From: an uncultured Rhizobium sp. | Lineage (GTDB): Bacteria; Pseudomonadota; Alphaproteobacteria; Rhizobiales; Rhizobiaceae | Reading direction: 5' to 3' | Assembly (NCBI GenBank): GCA_945952315.1 | Contig: CAMFIE010000026.1 | Location: forward strand, 1-56,164 | Length of the DNA: 56,164 bases | Part shown: positions 1-7,165 of the stretch, piece by piece | How the letters are laid out: every line of letters starts with the position of its first letter | How positions within the stretch are numbered: position 1 is the stretch's first letter | Notes under the pieces: model-generated | Told to the model about the DNA's origin: nothing | Database searches by the model: none | The model's input: the letters and a program-made list of their open reading frames with translations, nothing else | Translations under genes and position numbers: made by a program

Positions 1-352
1 GCGCATCAAGGTTGAGCTGGTTGGAGTTCCACCAGTTCCGGCCATGCCATTCCGGGACGAGCGCGGCGGTGACGCCGATGAAACTCAGACCCTTGGCAAC
101 TCCGGCATAGGTGCCGCGAAGGCGTTCCCACTTCACCCCTTCGAGCACCAGATCATAAAGGTTCGGCACATAGGGAGTGAGCATGCCCAGCCCGTATTCC
201 CAGACCAGAAACGGCAGAAAGGAGGGCAATGGAAGCTGCTTTGCCCGCGTGATGAACGGAACCGCAGCATTGATCTCCTGCAAGTCCACTGACCGAGTGA
301 GATTGTTTGCGACTTCGAAAGGGTCAGAATTTGAAGGAAGAAGGGAGGTCAA
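1..352 (-). CDS. Phage tail protein I (P2 gpI / Mu gp48-like), partial
   Basis: About 117 N-terminal residues are visible and the gene continues past the left edge. It follows the baseplate J gene directly. I chose a TTG start at 352-350 that overlaps the J stop codon, because a GGGAGGG Shine-Dalgarno sequence lies about 4 bases upstream and no ATG fits as well. The visible part has the usual gpI N-terminal segment: a helix ending near PFITRAKQLP, then LPFLVWEYGL, and a later WHGRNWW patch. In P2 and Mu, this protein joins the baseplate wedge with W and J. The position after J supports the call more than sequence identity does. Confidence 0.7.
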   Translation of the reverse strand, partial: MTSLLPSNSDPFEVANNLTRSVDLQEINAAVPFITRAKQLPLPSFLPFLVWEYGLGMLTPYVPNLYDLVLEGVKWERLRGTYAGVAKGLSFIGVTAALVPEWHGRNWWNSNQLNLDA

Positions 353-1224
353 TATGCCCTCCCTCTAAGTGTGAGGGTAACATTACCCAGCGCAAGCGCT
401 TCGTGGGAAGCTGCGATTTCATCCTGAGAGCCGGGCGCAGGCACGATACGGTGGACGCCAGCGATTGCGAGTTTCGCTTGCCACCAGGACAAAATGAAGT
501 CGCGGCCGAGCGCCCGCTCAATTGCCCAGGCAGAACGCAACTCCCCTTCAGCCCGCTCAAGAGTTGCAATATCGGCATTCGGCAAAAGCCAGACATCGGC
601 CGCAATGTTGACGACACGCTGAACAGCCGAAGCGACCTGGAACTCGTCATTGGCAAGCTGAACCGTATCAGCCTCCAGCGCGGCCTTCACCGTTGTAAGA
701 AGGTCAGGGCTTGCTATCCCGTTCACCTCGGTCGAGAAAATTGCCACATGGATCAATGGGCTGCGGCCGACACGGTAAACCTCTACGCTCTTGACGCGGA
801 GGTCGGCCGCCATCGCGATAGCCTTGTAACGCTCTTTTGGACCGCCCGTGGATCGACCCTGAATGGAAAGAACGACACGCTCCTTCAGGCGATCATCAAG
901 CTCACCAGCAAGCCTGGTCACGCCGTAAAATGCGGCGAGGTGTTCAAGATCGCTCGCCGTCGCAAAGGCGAGCAGGCCTGCCATAGCCGCATCGTTGATA
1001 CGCGCACGCAGCACCATGTCTTCCGTCGCGTCTGCCTGCAGAACGATCATTGCAGGATCGCTGTCCATCATTTCGACATCGTAGGGTGGAAGGTCCAGCT
1101 CCGGTCGCGCCGTGCGGATCGCTTCCCATATCCCTTTGAAGCGGGCGACTTTACGCGCGAGAATGACCTCGTAGTCGACATCTTCGATGACAGACGGTTT
1201 CGGGAGGGATGAAAGCTCGTTCAT
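349..1224 (-). CDS. Phage baseplate protein J (gp47 family)
   Basis: A protein of 291 residues, the usual length for the baseplate J/gp47 family, which forms the baseplate wedge of contractile-tailed phages. The N-terminus (VIEDVDYEVILARKVARF) and the early segment on ageing at membrane-like LRARINDAAMAGLLAFA are typical of the family, followed by the characteristic RYKAIAMAADLRVKSVEVY stretch. Its start overlaps the stop of the W-like gene by four bases (ATGA), and its stop overlaps the TTG start of the I-like gene. This W-J-I order is the P2-type baseplate order. Confidence 0.88.
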   Translation of the reverse strand: MNELSSLPKPSVIEDVDYEVILARKVARFKGIWEAIRTARPELDLPPYDVEMMDSDPAMIVLQADATEDMVLRARINDAAMAGLLAFATASDLEHLAAFYGVTRLAGELDDRLKERVVLSIQGRSTGGPKERYKAIAMAADLRVKSVEVYRVGRSPLIHVAIFSTEVNGIASPDLLTTVKAALEADTVQLANDEFQVASAVQRVVNIAADVWLLPNADIATLERAEGELRSAWAIERALGRDFILSWWQAKLAIAGVHRIVPAPGSQDEIAASHEALALGNVTLTLRGRAY

Positions 1225-1625
1225 GATGAGGCTCCCGATATCAGTAGCGGCCGGGCAGGCGCTGTGACCGGGATCGCCATGTCAAAGTTGCCGAACCGGC
1301 CTTCAGGGAAATAAAGGCCAGCATGGCGAAGGCCCAATGTGCCGCTCTCGGTTAGGCGAACAAGCTGCAGTTCTGAAAGGCTGTATTCCGGTTCGTGCTG
1401 CGCGGCAGACAGAACCATCTCATTATATATGAGCAGCGAAATTGCCGGTGTCAGATCCTCGGCCAGCAGACTGCGCAGATCCGAACCAAAATTGAGCCGC
1501 ATGACGCGTGAGCCGAGGTGGGTGGACCAGATCTTGCCGAGCGACTGCAGCAAGTGGGCAACTCCGGAGAGCCGCCGACCTGTTACCGCATCAATCCCGG
1601 TCCGAAACCTGATTTCACCAGCCAT
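1221..1625 (-). CDS. Baseplate wedge protein W (GPW/gp25 family)
   Basis: A protein of 134 residues of the GPW/gp25 family, a lysozyme-fold-like subunit of the baseplate wedge in P2, T4 and Mu-like phages. The segment GSRVMRLNFGSDLRSLLAED corresponds to the conserved core of the family, where a short loop with glycine and arginine precedes a helix. It lies directly between an unknown 84-residue gene and J, and its stop overlaps the J start by four bases. Length, core motif and neighbours agree, so the assignment is firm even without a database search. Confidence 0.88.
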   Translation of the reverse strand: MAGEIRFRTGIDAVTGRRLSGVAHLLQSLGKIWSTHLGSRVMRLNFGSDLRSLLAEDLTPAISLLIYNEMVLSAAQHEPEYSLSELQLVRLTESGTLGLRHAGLYFPEGRFGNFDMAIPVTAPARPLLISGASS

Positions 1626-1636
1626 TCAAACGCCCC

Positions 1637-1891
1637 TCAAAGATCGTTCGAAGCAGCTTCATCCGCTGCAACGATGTGGCCGGAATGGAGCTCGAACATT
1701 GCCTGGTCGTTGGTCAGGTGGAGAATGTCATCCGTTTTGACGCGCTGACCGGCAACATATTGGGGGGCACGTTCCGTTACCCGATAGGCTGATTTCGTAT
1801 CCGGCTGGTTGCTGGCAGCCGCAGCAGTGTCCTGTGCAACCGCTTCAGATGCAGCTTCGGTGATTTGTGGTTCGTTGGTCTTGCGAGCCAT
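1637..1891 (-). CDS. Small phage protein of unknown function between V and W
   Basis: A protein of 84 residues that I do not recognise. A strong AAAGGAG ribosome-binding site decides the ATG at 1891; a longer reading frame to 1930 has no such site. The first 40 residues are rich in alanine, glutamine and threonine and look disordered. The C-terminal half (YRVTERAPQYVAGQRVKTDD, then a segment ending MFELHSGHIV) looks like a small beta-rich domain. It sits between the baseplate genes V and W, so a structural or assembly role in the tail tip is plausible, but this is inference from position only. Confidence 0.72.
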   Translation of the reverse strand: MARKTNEPQITEAASEAVAQDTAAAASNQPDTKSAYRVTERAPQYVAGQRVKTDDILHLTNDQAMFELHSGHIVAADEAASNDL

Positions 1892-1904
1892 CGACTGTTC
1901 TCCT

Positions 1905-2426
1905 TTAGGGTTGGGGCTGGCCTGAAACATCGGATCCCCGGAACACTTCAGTGTGGCGGTGGGTCTTTCCTATCGGCACGCCGTCATTGGTGACGGGACC
2001 ACCGACGAAATCGACTGGACCATGAATTTTTGTGCCATCGGCACCGAATTCGAGCCGAGCCTGGCCGCGTTCAAAGACGGCCGTGTCCGATGAGTTGGAC
2101 GGCGCGCTGTTGTCCTTGTCATAGGTGCCGGGTGTGGCGATGGATCCAGAACCGACCACACCGGACGATGACACCATGTGCATCTGCTCGCCGATTGCTG
2201 GCTCCGAGTGAATTTTGAGGCCTCCTGCGGCCGCTTCCTGCCAGCGCAGCCACGGGCTCAGAACTGGCGTTCCGTCCGGCTTGGTGCCGATTTTCAGGCG
2301 CAACAACCTCTTGCCTGCATCCACTTCGTGCACCTTGCCGGGAATGCGGCTCAACGCTTGGCGGCGCTCTGAGCGGTCGATCAGTACATGAAGGCGGCGG
2401 ATTTCGGTTGAAGTGAGGTCACGCAT
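1905..2426 (-). CDS. Phage baseplate assembly protein V (tail spike, Mu gp45-like)
   Basis: A protein of 173 residues of the gpV/gp45 family, the trimeric membrane-piercing spike at the tip of contractile tails. The N-terminal helix is followed by an OB-fold-like segment (KVHEVDAGKRLLRLKIGTKP) and a pattern typical of the family: PWLRWQEAAAGG, then GEQMHMVSSSG. The C-terminus reads GKTHRHTEVFRG, a histidine-containing tip like the metal-binding apex of other spikes. The ATG at 2426 is preferred over an upstream TTG because GAGGAGG sits nine bases before it. The gene overlaps the gp37-like gene by eight bases. Confidence 0.9.
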   Translation of the reverse strand: MRDLTSTEIRRLHVLIDRSERRQALSRIPGKVHEVDAGKRLLRLKIGTKPDGTPVLSPWLRWQEAAAGGLKIHSEPAIGEQMHMVSSSGVVGSGSIATPGTYDKDNSAPSNSSDTAVFERGQARLEFGADGTKIHGPVDFVGGPVTNDGVPIGKTHRHTEVFRGSDVSGQPQP

Positions 2427-3045
2427 CGGGGCCAACCTCCTCTGCAGGGAGGAAGCCGAGGAGGCTGTTCAGCTCATCGACTGACACGTAGCCGATCACA
2501 CCGGCGTCCGGATACGCGGTGCCGGTTGCATCCGGGAAATGTCCCGCGCCGATATCGGCTATCGCCTGCGACCAGGTGACGGAATAATAAGCGACCCCTT
2601 GTGATGCGTCCCGAACCGTAAAAAGCGGCTTCAACTCGGGTGCGGGTGTTTCCTCCGGAGGCAGGACGCCAGTCAGGCCCCAGAACGGCTCGGCCTGATC
2701 GGCGAGGATCGAAAGGACACGGGAACCAATCGCAAGACCGACGGCTTCTTTCTCGACACGGCGCATGCCGACAACCTGGGCCTCTGCAACAACATAGGCG
2801 GTCCATTCGATGAGAAGACTGTAGGAACCGTCGCTCAGAGCTGCTCGGCGAATGCGGCTCCAGCCGATACCAATACCAGGCGCTGATACCACAGACTTCT
2901 GGACGAGCTCGGAAATGTCTACCTTGCCGGGATGCGAAACAACACGCACTCCTTCGATCAAGCGCGATACCGTGCCGACGATTGCCATCTGCATCGGGCC
3001 GAGGCGATCATTGGTGATGAGCGAGGAAAGGGATACCGGGTTCAT
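2419..3045 (-). CDS. Phage protein, Mu gp37-like (DUF1834-type), minor virion protein
   Basis: A protein of 208 residues in the position of Mu gp37, after the gp36-like and G-like genes. The pattern is a long N-terminal domain with a variable proline/glutamate linker (around residue 130) and a C-terminal segment (YSVTWSQAIADIG) reminiscent of tail-terminator or DUF1834 proteins. Family membership rests mostly on gene order and length. It starts with ATG four bases inside the previous stop (ATGA), so it is translationally coupled to the G-like gene. Confidence 0.65.
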   Translation of the reverse strand: MNPVSLSSLITNDRLGPMQMAIVGTVSRLIEGVRVVSHPGKVDISELVQKSVVSAPGIGIGWSRIRRAALSDGSYSLLIEWTAYVVAEAQVVGMRRVEKEAVGLAIGSRVLSILADQAEPFWGLTGVLPPEETPAPELKPLFTVRDASQGVAYYSVTWSQAIADIGAGHFPDATGTAYPDAGVIGYVSVDELNSLLGFLPAEEVGPDA

Positions 3046-3521
3046 TGCAGCATCCCGAAGTGATCGGAAACCACGTCGATGATTTCCGCGATGTTGTCTG
3101 TGGACAGACCAACGAAAGGCCGGGCAGGAATTGTCACTTTCTTGGCAAACCGCATCGCACCACCGGCCATGAAGGCGAGCCGTTTTGCATCAGTCGGCAC
3201 GATCACCGCGCCATGTTGGTGAACATGGGCGAATTCCCAAGCGGCACCCCATTCGGCGGTATCGGCATTTGCGGTCCAGGCGACAGAGGCGAGAAGATGC
3301 TGGCCGGTATCCTGCAGGATGGAGCCGCCATGCCGGTTTGCCTGCCATGGGGTTCCGTCCGGAGCGGTTTTCTCATCGGAGATGCGCCGCCGCGTCTGGC
3401 TTTCTCCAACTGCGCCGATTGCGGTCATCAGCTCTGACGGTTCAAAGGCGAAGATCGGCTTCAGGCGAAGGAATGCCTGGTCGAGATCGGTTGCATCGAC
3501 TGTGACGGAAATCCCGCTCAT
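3042..3521 (-). CDS. Phage virion morphogenesis protein (Mu gpG-like tail completion)
   Basis: A protein of 159 residues matching the phage virion morphogenesis family (Mu gpG / P2 gpS), which completes tails or heads before joining. Typical features are the early segment on averaging both domains (LRLKPIFAFEPSELMTAIG), then TRRRISDEKTAPDGTPW, which is a hallmark of the family, and a C-terminal IPARPFVGLSTDN before a terminal helix. Its start shares a base with the stop of the DUF1320 gene (TGATG). Confidence 0.85.
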   Translation of the reverse strand: MSGISVTVDATDLDQAFLRLKPIFAFEPSELMTAIGAVGESQTRRRISDEKTAPDGTPWQANRHGGSILQDTGQHLLASVAWTANADTAEWGAAWEFAHVHQHGAVIVPTDAKRLAFMAGGAMRFAKKVTIPARPFVGLSTDNIAEIIDVVSDHFGMLQ

Positions 3522-4000
3522 CAGATACTCCCGAGGCGCTGGCGCGTGAACATGCGCTCAGGAGCGATGAGAACGACTTCGTTCTGCCCGACAGTGCTGG
3601 TGACGTCGTCGGACGGATTGCCTGCACCTGATCCGCTACCTGCGGCGCTGTTGATGACGGTGAGTGCTCCCTTGCCACTGGCAATGGCCTCGAGGCGCTT
3701 GATTGCCTGGTCGTACCGTTCCTTGATGTTTTCGGAGGACCGGGTGAAGGCGAGCGCGATGCGATACATCGCAATATCCATGGTGTAGACACTGACGATA
3801 TCGGCCGAAGGCTCGTCCAGCGCGGAGAGGTCAGCCGTGGAATAGCGAGCTGCAAGAATGGCACGAACCTCGTTTGAGGCGTCCTTCAGGCCAAGCTCGA
3901 TGCGTGTGCTATCGCGAAGGCCGGTCTGTTCATCGGCTGCAATAAGGGTCAGCTCGTTGGGATAGCGGGCGTCGAGATCGTCGATGGTCGCAAAAGACAT
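3521..4000 (-). CDS. DUF1320 family phage protein (Mu gp36-like)
   Basis: A protein of 159 residues of the DUF1320 family, found next to the major capsid gene in Mu-like phages and thought to act at the head-tail connector. The N-terminus MSFATIDDLDARYPNELTLI and the central LKDASNEVRAILAARYSTAD are characteristic. A C-terminal Ser/Gly-rich linker (SAAGSGSGAGN) leads into a basic tail, which is an extension compared with shorter family members. It is separated from the gp35-like gene by a 77-base gap that contains a strong GC hairpin. Confidence 0.85.
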   Translation of the reverse strand: MSFATIDDLDARYPNELTLIAADEQTGLRDSTRIELGLKDASNEVRAILAARYSTADLSALDEPSADIVSVYTMDIAMYRIALAFTRSSENIKERYDQAIKRLEAIASGKGALTVINSAAGSGSGAGNPSDDVTSTVGQNEVVLIAPERMFTRQRLGSI

Positions 4001-4022
4001 GGAGCTGGTTTCCTTGGGTTAC

Positions 4023-4048
4023 GGGGCGCGGCCGGATCGCCGCGCCCC
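4023..4048 (-). other. Perfect GC hairpin between gp35-like and gp36-like genes
   Basis: GGGGCGCGGC at 4023-4032 pairs perfectly with GCCGCGCCCC at 4039-4048 across a six-base loop. Neither strand has a run of T after the stem, so it is not a standard intrinsic terminator. It may slow transcription or protect the mRNA end between the two coat genes. Confidence 0.5.
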
Positions 4049-4077
4049 GATTTCTCGGTCGGTCGCTCTCGGGGGGA

Positions 4078-4335
4078 TTATTCGGCGGAGGCGGCAGGCT
4101 CGGGATCGGCCACGCGGCCATCAACCTTCAGCAGCGGATCAGCCCGCAGTTCATTGATGATGTCCTCGGCATTGTCGCCCAGCTCGGAAATCGGGATCTC
4201 AACCGGAACCGGGCCGAATGCCCGACCACAACGGCGGCGCGGGCCACCGGGTGCCGACACGACGAGAATGGTTTTCGACGCCTGCTGATTGACTTCGCCT
4301 TCGTTCCCGGTTGGGGATTTCTGTTCCTTTGCCAT
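4078..4335 (-). CDS. HI1506/Mu gp35-like small phage protein
   Basis: A protein of 85 residues placed right after the major capsid gene, the position of Mu gp35. The central part (GGPRRRCGRAFGPVPVEIPI followed by a helix that ends ADPLLKVDG) matches the general pattern of HI1506-related proteins, which contain an arginine-rich turn and the phrase on selecting local acidic residues. The ATG at 4335 has a perfect AAAGGAG site seven bases upstream; the longer reading frame to 4413 does not. The exact role in the virion is not known. Confidence 0.72.
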   Translation of the reverse strand: MAKEQKSPTGNEGEVNQQASKTILVVSAPGGPRRRCGRAFGPVPVEIPISELGDNAEDIINELRADPLLKVDGRVADPEPAASAE

Positions 4336-4397
4336 GAGGCACTCCTTTCTAGCGGTTCTCAGGAAAGCATCGATGACAGCGCTGCTTGCCAGAAAAC

Positions 4398-4433
4398 CGC
4401 CGACGACCCCCAAGGCAATAAAGGTCGTCGGCG
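4398..4433 (-). terminator. Terminator-like hairpin after the major capsid gene
   Basis: CGCCGACGACC at 4398-4408 pairs with GGTCGTCGGCG at 4423-4433 across a 14-base loop. On the minus strand the stem is followed by GGTTTTCT, a short T run. It sits about 30 bases after the capsid stop codon and could partly end the very abundant capsid transcript. Confidence 0.55.
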
Positions 4434-4461
4434 ATCTAACTCGGGATATGCGGCTCCCAAG

Positions 4462-5358
4462 TTACAGGAGCATGGAAGCGGGCAGGATCTGGACGAGATT
4501 GCGGTCGGTGTTGGTCGCGTTGTTGAGCGTTTCCGACAGCAAGATGTCACGCGCAGCAAAGAGATTGGTGTTGCCGACTATCAGATGGGTGGGCTTGATA
4601 TTGAGCTTGCGACCCTCATCGTCCGTGAAATTGCACATCGCCGTATAAGCCGCGCGCAAGTTTGCACTGGTGAGCGGAGCCTTCGAGCCGAATGCCATCT
4701 GCCAGAAGCCGAAACCTGCCGAAACGCGGGCATCTACACCGTAGAGATAGCTGTCACGCATGAAGACATGATCGGACGTTCGCGCATCTTCTTTGGATGT
4801 GAAGGCGTAGTCGCGGCGCTTCTGGAAGATGAACGGCTTCAGCGGCCGGGACATGTCTGCGAGGATCCATGCCTCACCGGCACCGGCCTGCATGTTCGAC
4901 ACCGAGGCCTCCTGGCCTGGTTTCCCGACCGGATGATCCGTATCGAAGAAATTCTGGCCGTCGAAGCAGAGCGTGGTGAAGGCGGCATTGATCAGTTCGA
5001 ACAGGACTTCGTCCGGATGCTGGGCGGCTGACTGGCCGAGCATCTGGATACGCGGGCCGTACAGGCCCAGCTTGTCGTCCTCGATGTCGTCGCGCGGAAC
5101 TTCAATCGTGCTTTCGAACTTGCGGTTCTTGATCGTATAGCCCTTGGCCGAAAGACCCTTGATCTGGCGATCACCGATCCATTCACGCAGCTTCGGGATA
5201 TCGCCGAGCCAGCCATAGGTTTCCTCGGAGCTGGTCGAATTGATGATAGTCGCAAGCACTGCGACCATAGATGTGTAGGAGCCGAGACCGAGCTGGAACG
5301 AGGTGTTGAACCCTTTGTTCATGGCATCGATAACGGCCGGGGTAATGACCTTGGGCAT
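4462..5358 (-). CDS. Major capsid protein (Mu gpT-like)
   Basis: A protein of 298 residues of the Mu-like major head subunit family, the main coat protein of the icosahedral head. The N-terminus MPKVITPAVIDAMNKGFN is typical, followed by TYGWLGDIPKLREWIGDR, the hallmark of this family, and later LGLYGPRIQMLGQSAAQHPD. The ATG at 5358 has an AAGGAAA site at good distance; a longer open frame running to 5700 reads across the cement gene and is not real. The C-terminal HK97-like part includes KPTHLIVGNTNL. It follows protease and cement genes, as in Mu. Confidence 0.93.
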   Translation of the reverse strand: MPKVITPAVIDAMNKGFNTSFQLGLGSYTSMVAVLATIINSTSSEETYGWLGDIPKLREWIGDRQIKGLSAKGYTIKNRKFESTIEVPRDDIEDDKLGLYGPRIQMLGQSAAQHPDEVLFELINAAFTTLCFDGQNFFDTDHPVGKPGQEASVSNMQAGAGEAWILADMSRPLKPFIFQKRRDYAFTSKEDARTSDHVFMRDSYLYGVDARVSAGFGFWQMAFGSKAPLTSANLRAAYTAMCNFTDDEGRKLNIKPTHLIVGNTNLFAARDILLSETLNNATNTDRNLVQILPASMLL

Positions 5359-5392
5359 TGATGTTTCCTTTTGAAAGGGGTTGAAACCGGGA

Positions 5393-5797
5393 TCAGAAGC
5401 CGACGCGCACGAAGACGCCGTCGCTGTCCACCTGGATGATCTTTCCAGCAACGGACCGGGTGTTCGCGCCCGAGGTCTTGGCGACCGTCTGGTCATCGAC
5501 GATGTAGGCATCCTTGCCGAGATCGGCCTCGGTGATTGCGTCAGCGCCAAGGTTCGCGAACTTGAACGTGCCGCGGCGCGGCGTGATGCGCTTTTCACCG
5601 GCAGCACCGGGATTGGTGACGGTCTGCTCGGCGACCCCGATTGCGACCAGGTTGAGGGCGGTGCGGCCAGGGCCAAGCACGCCTCCGTCATTGACGACAA
5701 GCGCGCCCTGGAAAATCGTCGTTGCGGCCTTGACCGGTCCGCTGGTGAATTCGGCCTTGCTCTCGACGACGGAGCGGGCCTGCGACATTGCCGTCAT
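5393..5797 (-). CDS. Capsid cement/decoration protein (DUF2190 family)
   Basis: A protein of 134 residues that fits the DUF2190 type of capsid cement proteins, which bind the outer head surface at symmetry axes. Glycine- and valine-rich beta segments (ATTIFQGALVVNDGGV, DAYIVDDQTVAKTSG and KIIQVDSDGVFVRVGF at the very end) are typical. It is placed between protease and major capsid genes, as expected. The ATG at 5797 is chosen because an AGGAG site lies nine bases upstream. Confidence 0.8.
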   Translation of the reverse strand: MTAMSQARSVVESKAEFTSGPVKAATTIFQGALVVNDGGVLGPGRTALNLVAIGVAEQTVTNPGAAGEKRITPRRGTFKFANLGADAITEADLGKDAYIVDDQTVAKTSGANTRSVAGKIIQVDSDGVFVRVGF

Positions 5798-5823
5798 TTG
5801 TTCATTCTCCTGTTTGGTGCCGG

Positions 5824-6816
5824 TCAGGCGGCGTTAAGGCCGTTCGACTTGCGGAACTGTTCTTCGGTGAGGCCGAGCTGGGCCATGATGTCCCGATCCT
5901 CGGCTGAGAGGGTTGCGACCTTGTCGGCAGGTGTCCGCTTGTCGAGGCCGCTTTCGGGAAGCACGACGCCGAGCGTCTCGATGATCTTCTTGACACCGGC
6001 GAGACCATCATCGGTTGCGCAAAGCGAGGCATAGGCTTCACGCTGTGCCGGCGTGATCTTCTTCGCAGTCAGCGCGCCCTCGAGGAGGTCATGGACTTCC
6101 TTGTCGCGGCCGGACTTCTTGAGGGTTTCGAGTTCGGTCCGTGTAGCAGCGAGCGTATCGAGCGTCGTCTGATGAACTGCCGGATCGACACGGGTTACAA
6201 GACCCGAAATCGCGGAAAGGCAGGACTGCTCGGTTGCGTCTTCATTGAGGCCGAGGGCCTTGGCGATGGCTTTCAACATGGAGGTCTCCGGTTTTGTGAG
6301 CCCGGCCGAAGCGACTGCGGGCATGGAAAGAGCAGGGGCGGCAACCAGGCCGACGCTGTGCAGGTATGAGACATTGCCGCGATCATCGTGCGGCCATGCG
6401 GGCGAAACGTAGCGGTGGGTCCGAGCCGAAAGGATGGACTTCCCCTCTGCCAGCCAGTCGACGCGGCCATAGAGGCCGTCTTCTCGCGCGGCCAACTCCT
6501 CCACCCAACCAACTGCGGGGGCGGCATCACCGAACATCGCCTTCTTTGCGGTCGCATGATCGATATCTACGGGGATCTTCACACCCTCTTTGTCAAACCG
6601 GGCGACAAGCGCCTCCGGATCGACATTGAAGGTTCGCCCGCAGCGCGTCGTAAAGGTGCCGCGCGGACTGATCTTGATCCAGGACGGCTGCCCGTCAGTT
6701 GCGTCCGGCTCGGCTGAAAGCACATCGATAACAACCGAGCCAAGGCCGGGCGTATCCTCAATCGGCGGATTGGCGAGAAGCGCGAAGCGGGATATGGTGA
6801 GGTGCGTTTTGTTCAT
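5824..6816 (-). CDS. Phage capsid protease/scaffold (Mu gpI-like)
   Basis: About 330 residues with the two-part layout of Mu gpI: an N-terminal protease (residues 1-180) and a C-terminal helical scaffold domain. The segment KIPVDIDHATAKK and the later RYVSPAWPHDD are signature stretches of the Mu protease family, which processes the head before DNA packaging. In Mu an internal start inside this gene yields the scaffold Z; I see several internal ATGs here but cannot choose one. The start is uncertain: 6816 gives a typical N-terminus, with GAGGTGG about 12 bases upstream, while 6837 has no good site. A promoter region lies upstream. Confidence 0.87.
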   Translation of the reverse strand: MNKTHLTISRFALLANPPIEDTPGLGSVVIDVLSAEPDATDGQPSWIKISPRGTFTTRCGRTFNVDPEALVARFDKEGVKIPVDIDHATAKKAMFGDAAPAVGWVEELAAREDGLYGRVDWLAEGKSILSARTHRYVSPAWPHDDRGNVSYLHSVGLVAAPALSMPAVASAGLTKPETSMLKAIAKALGLNEDATEQSCLSAISGLVTRVDPAVHQTTLDTLAATRTELETLKKSGRDKEVHDLLEGALTAKKITPAQREAYASLCATDDGLAGVKKIIETLGVVLPESGLDKRTPADKVATLSAEDRDIMAQLGLTEEQFRKSNGLNAA

Positions 6817-6854
6817 GAGGCGATATTGCCACCTCATGGAGCTGCATCAGGATA

Positions 6855-6866
6855 TGACAGAGGTCA
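6855..6866 (-). promoter_or_regulatory. Putative Mor/C-type activator site before the protease gene (PI-like)
   Basis: TGACAGAGGTCA lies 39 bases upstream of the protease start region and matches TGACCAAGGTCA upstream of the lysis genes at 10 of 12 positions. In Mu, late promoters Plys and PI lie at exactly these two places and are switched on by C, a Mor-family protein. The function here is inferred from position and shared motif. Confidence 0.45.
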
Positions 6867-7048
6867 GTGTCTGAATTCAGGCGCATCGGATGGCACAGAT
6901 GCCCCGACCGAACATTCACCCGCCCATATAAAGACAGGATCGATTTCGAAGCCCCTTCAAAGCCCGTGTGAAGGCGTCATGAGGCTTGCCGCCATATCCG
7001 GGCATCTGCCCAGATGACCCGCGTCAGTGGCCGTTTCTATCGATCCTT

Positions 7049-7070
7049 GAAAAATCCCCCGACAAGGGGC
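7049..7070 (-). terminator. Intrinsic terminator after the F-like gene
   Basis: On the minus strand the sequence reads CCCC, loop TTGTC, GGGGG, then ATTTTT. The stem is short but the T run is clear. It closes the transcript of terminase, portal and F genes and separates it from the protease gene, whose own promoter should follow in the next 210 bases. Confidence 0.6.
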
Positions 7071-7081
7071 ATAATATGTGT

Positions 7082-7165
7082 AGAGCGGCGGTGAAGTCCT
7101 TAGACCTCGATGTCCGAAGTGTGGGTGCCCGGACAGGCCGGGATGCGGTCCCACCCCGCCGCTCT
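7082..7165 (-). other. Cloverleaf-shaped structured RNA element in the 3' region of the F-like gene
   Basis: AGAGCGGCGG (7082-7091) pairs perfectly with CCGCCGCTCT (7156-7165). Inside this 10-base-pair stem are three arms: TGTCCG with CGGACA (7111-7116 and 7130-7135), GGGA with TCCC (7140-7143 and 7149-7152) and a small GTC/GAC arm near 7097-7105. An intrinsic terminator follows on the minus strand about 12 bases later. The gap from 6838 to 7164 contains no gene; this element, the terminator and the promoter motif are all I see in it. Confidence 0.5.

Noticed and set aside
307-1212. Plus-strand open frame of 301 codons opposite baseplate J
   Set aside because: The minus-strand J gene has family motifs, coupled starts and stops, and the plus frame has no ribosome-binding site or domain.
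7082-7165. tRNA gene at the cloverleaf-shaped element
   Set aside because: The closing stem has 10 pairs instead of 7 and the T-loop and anticodon-loop sequences are missing, so it is not a tRNA.
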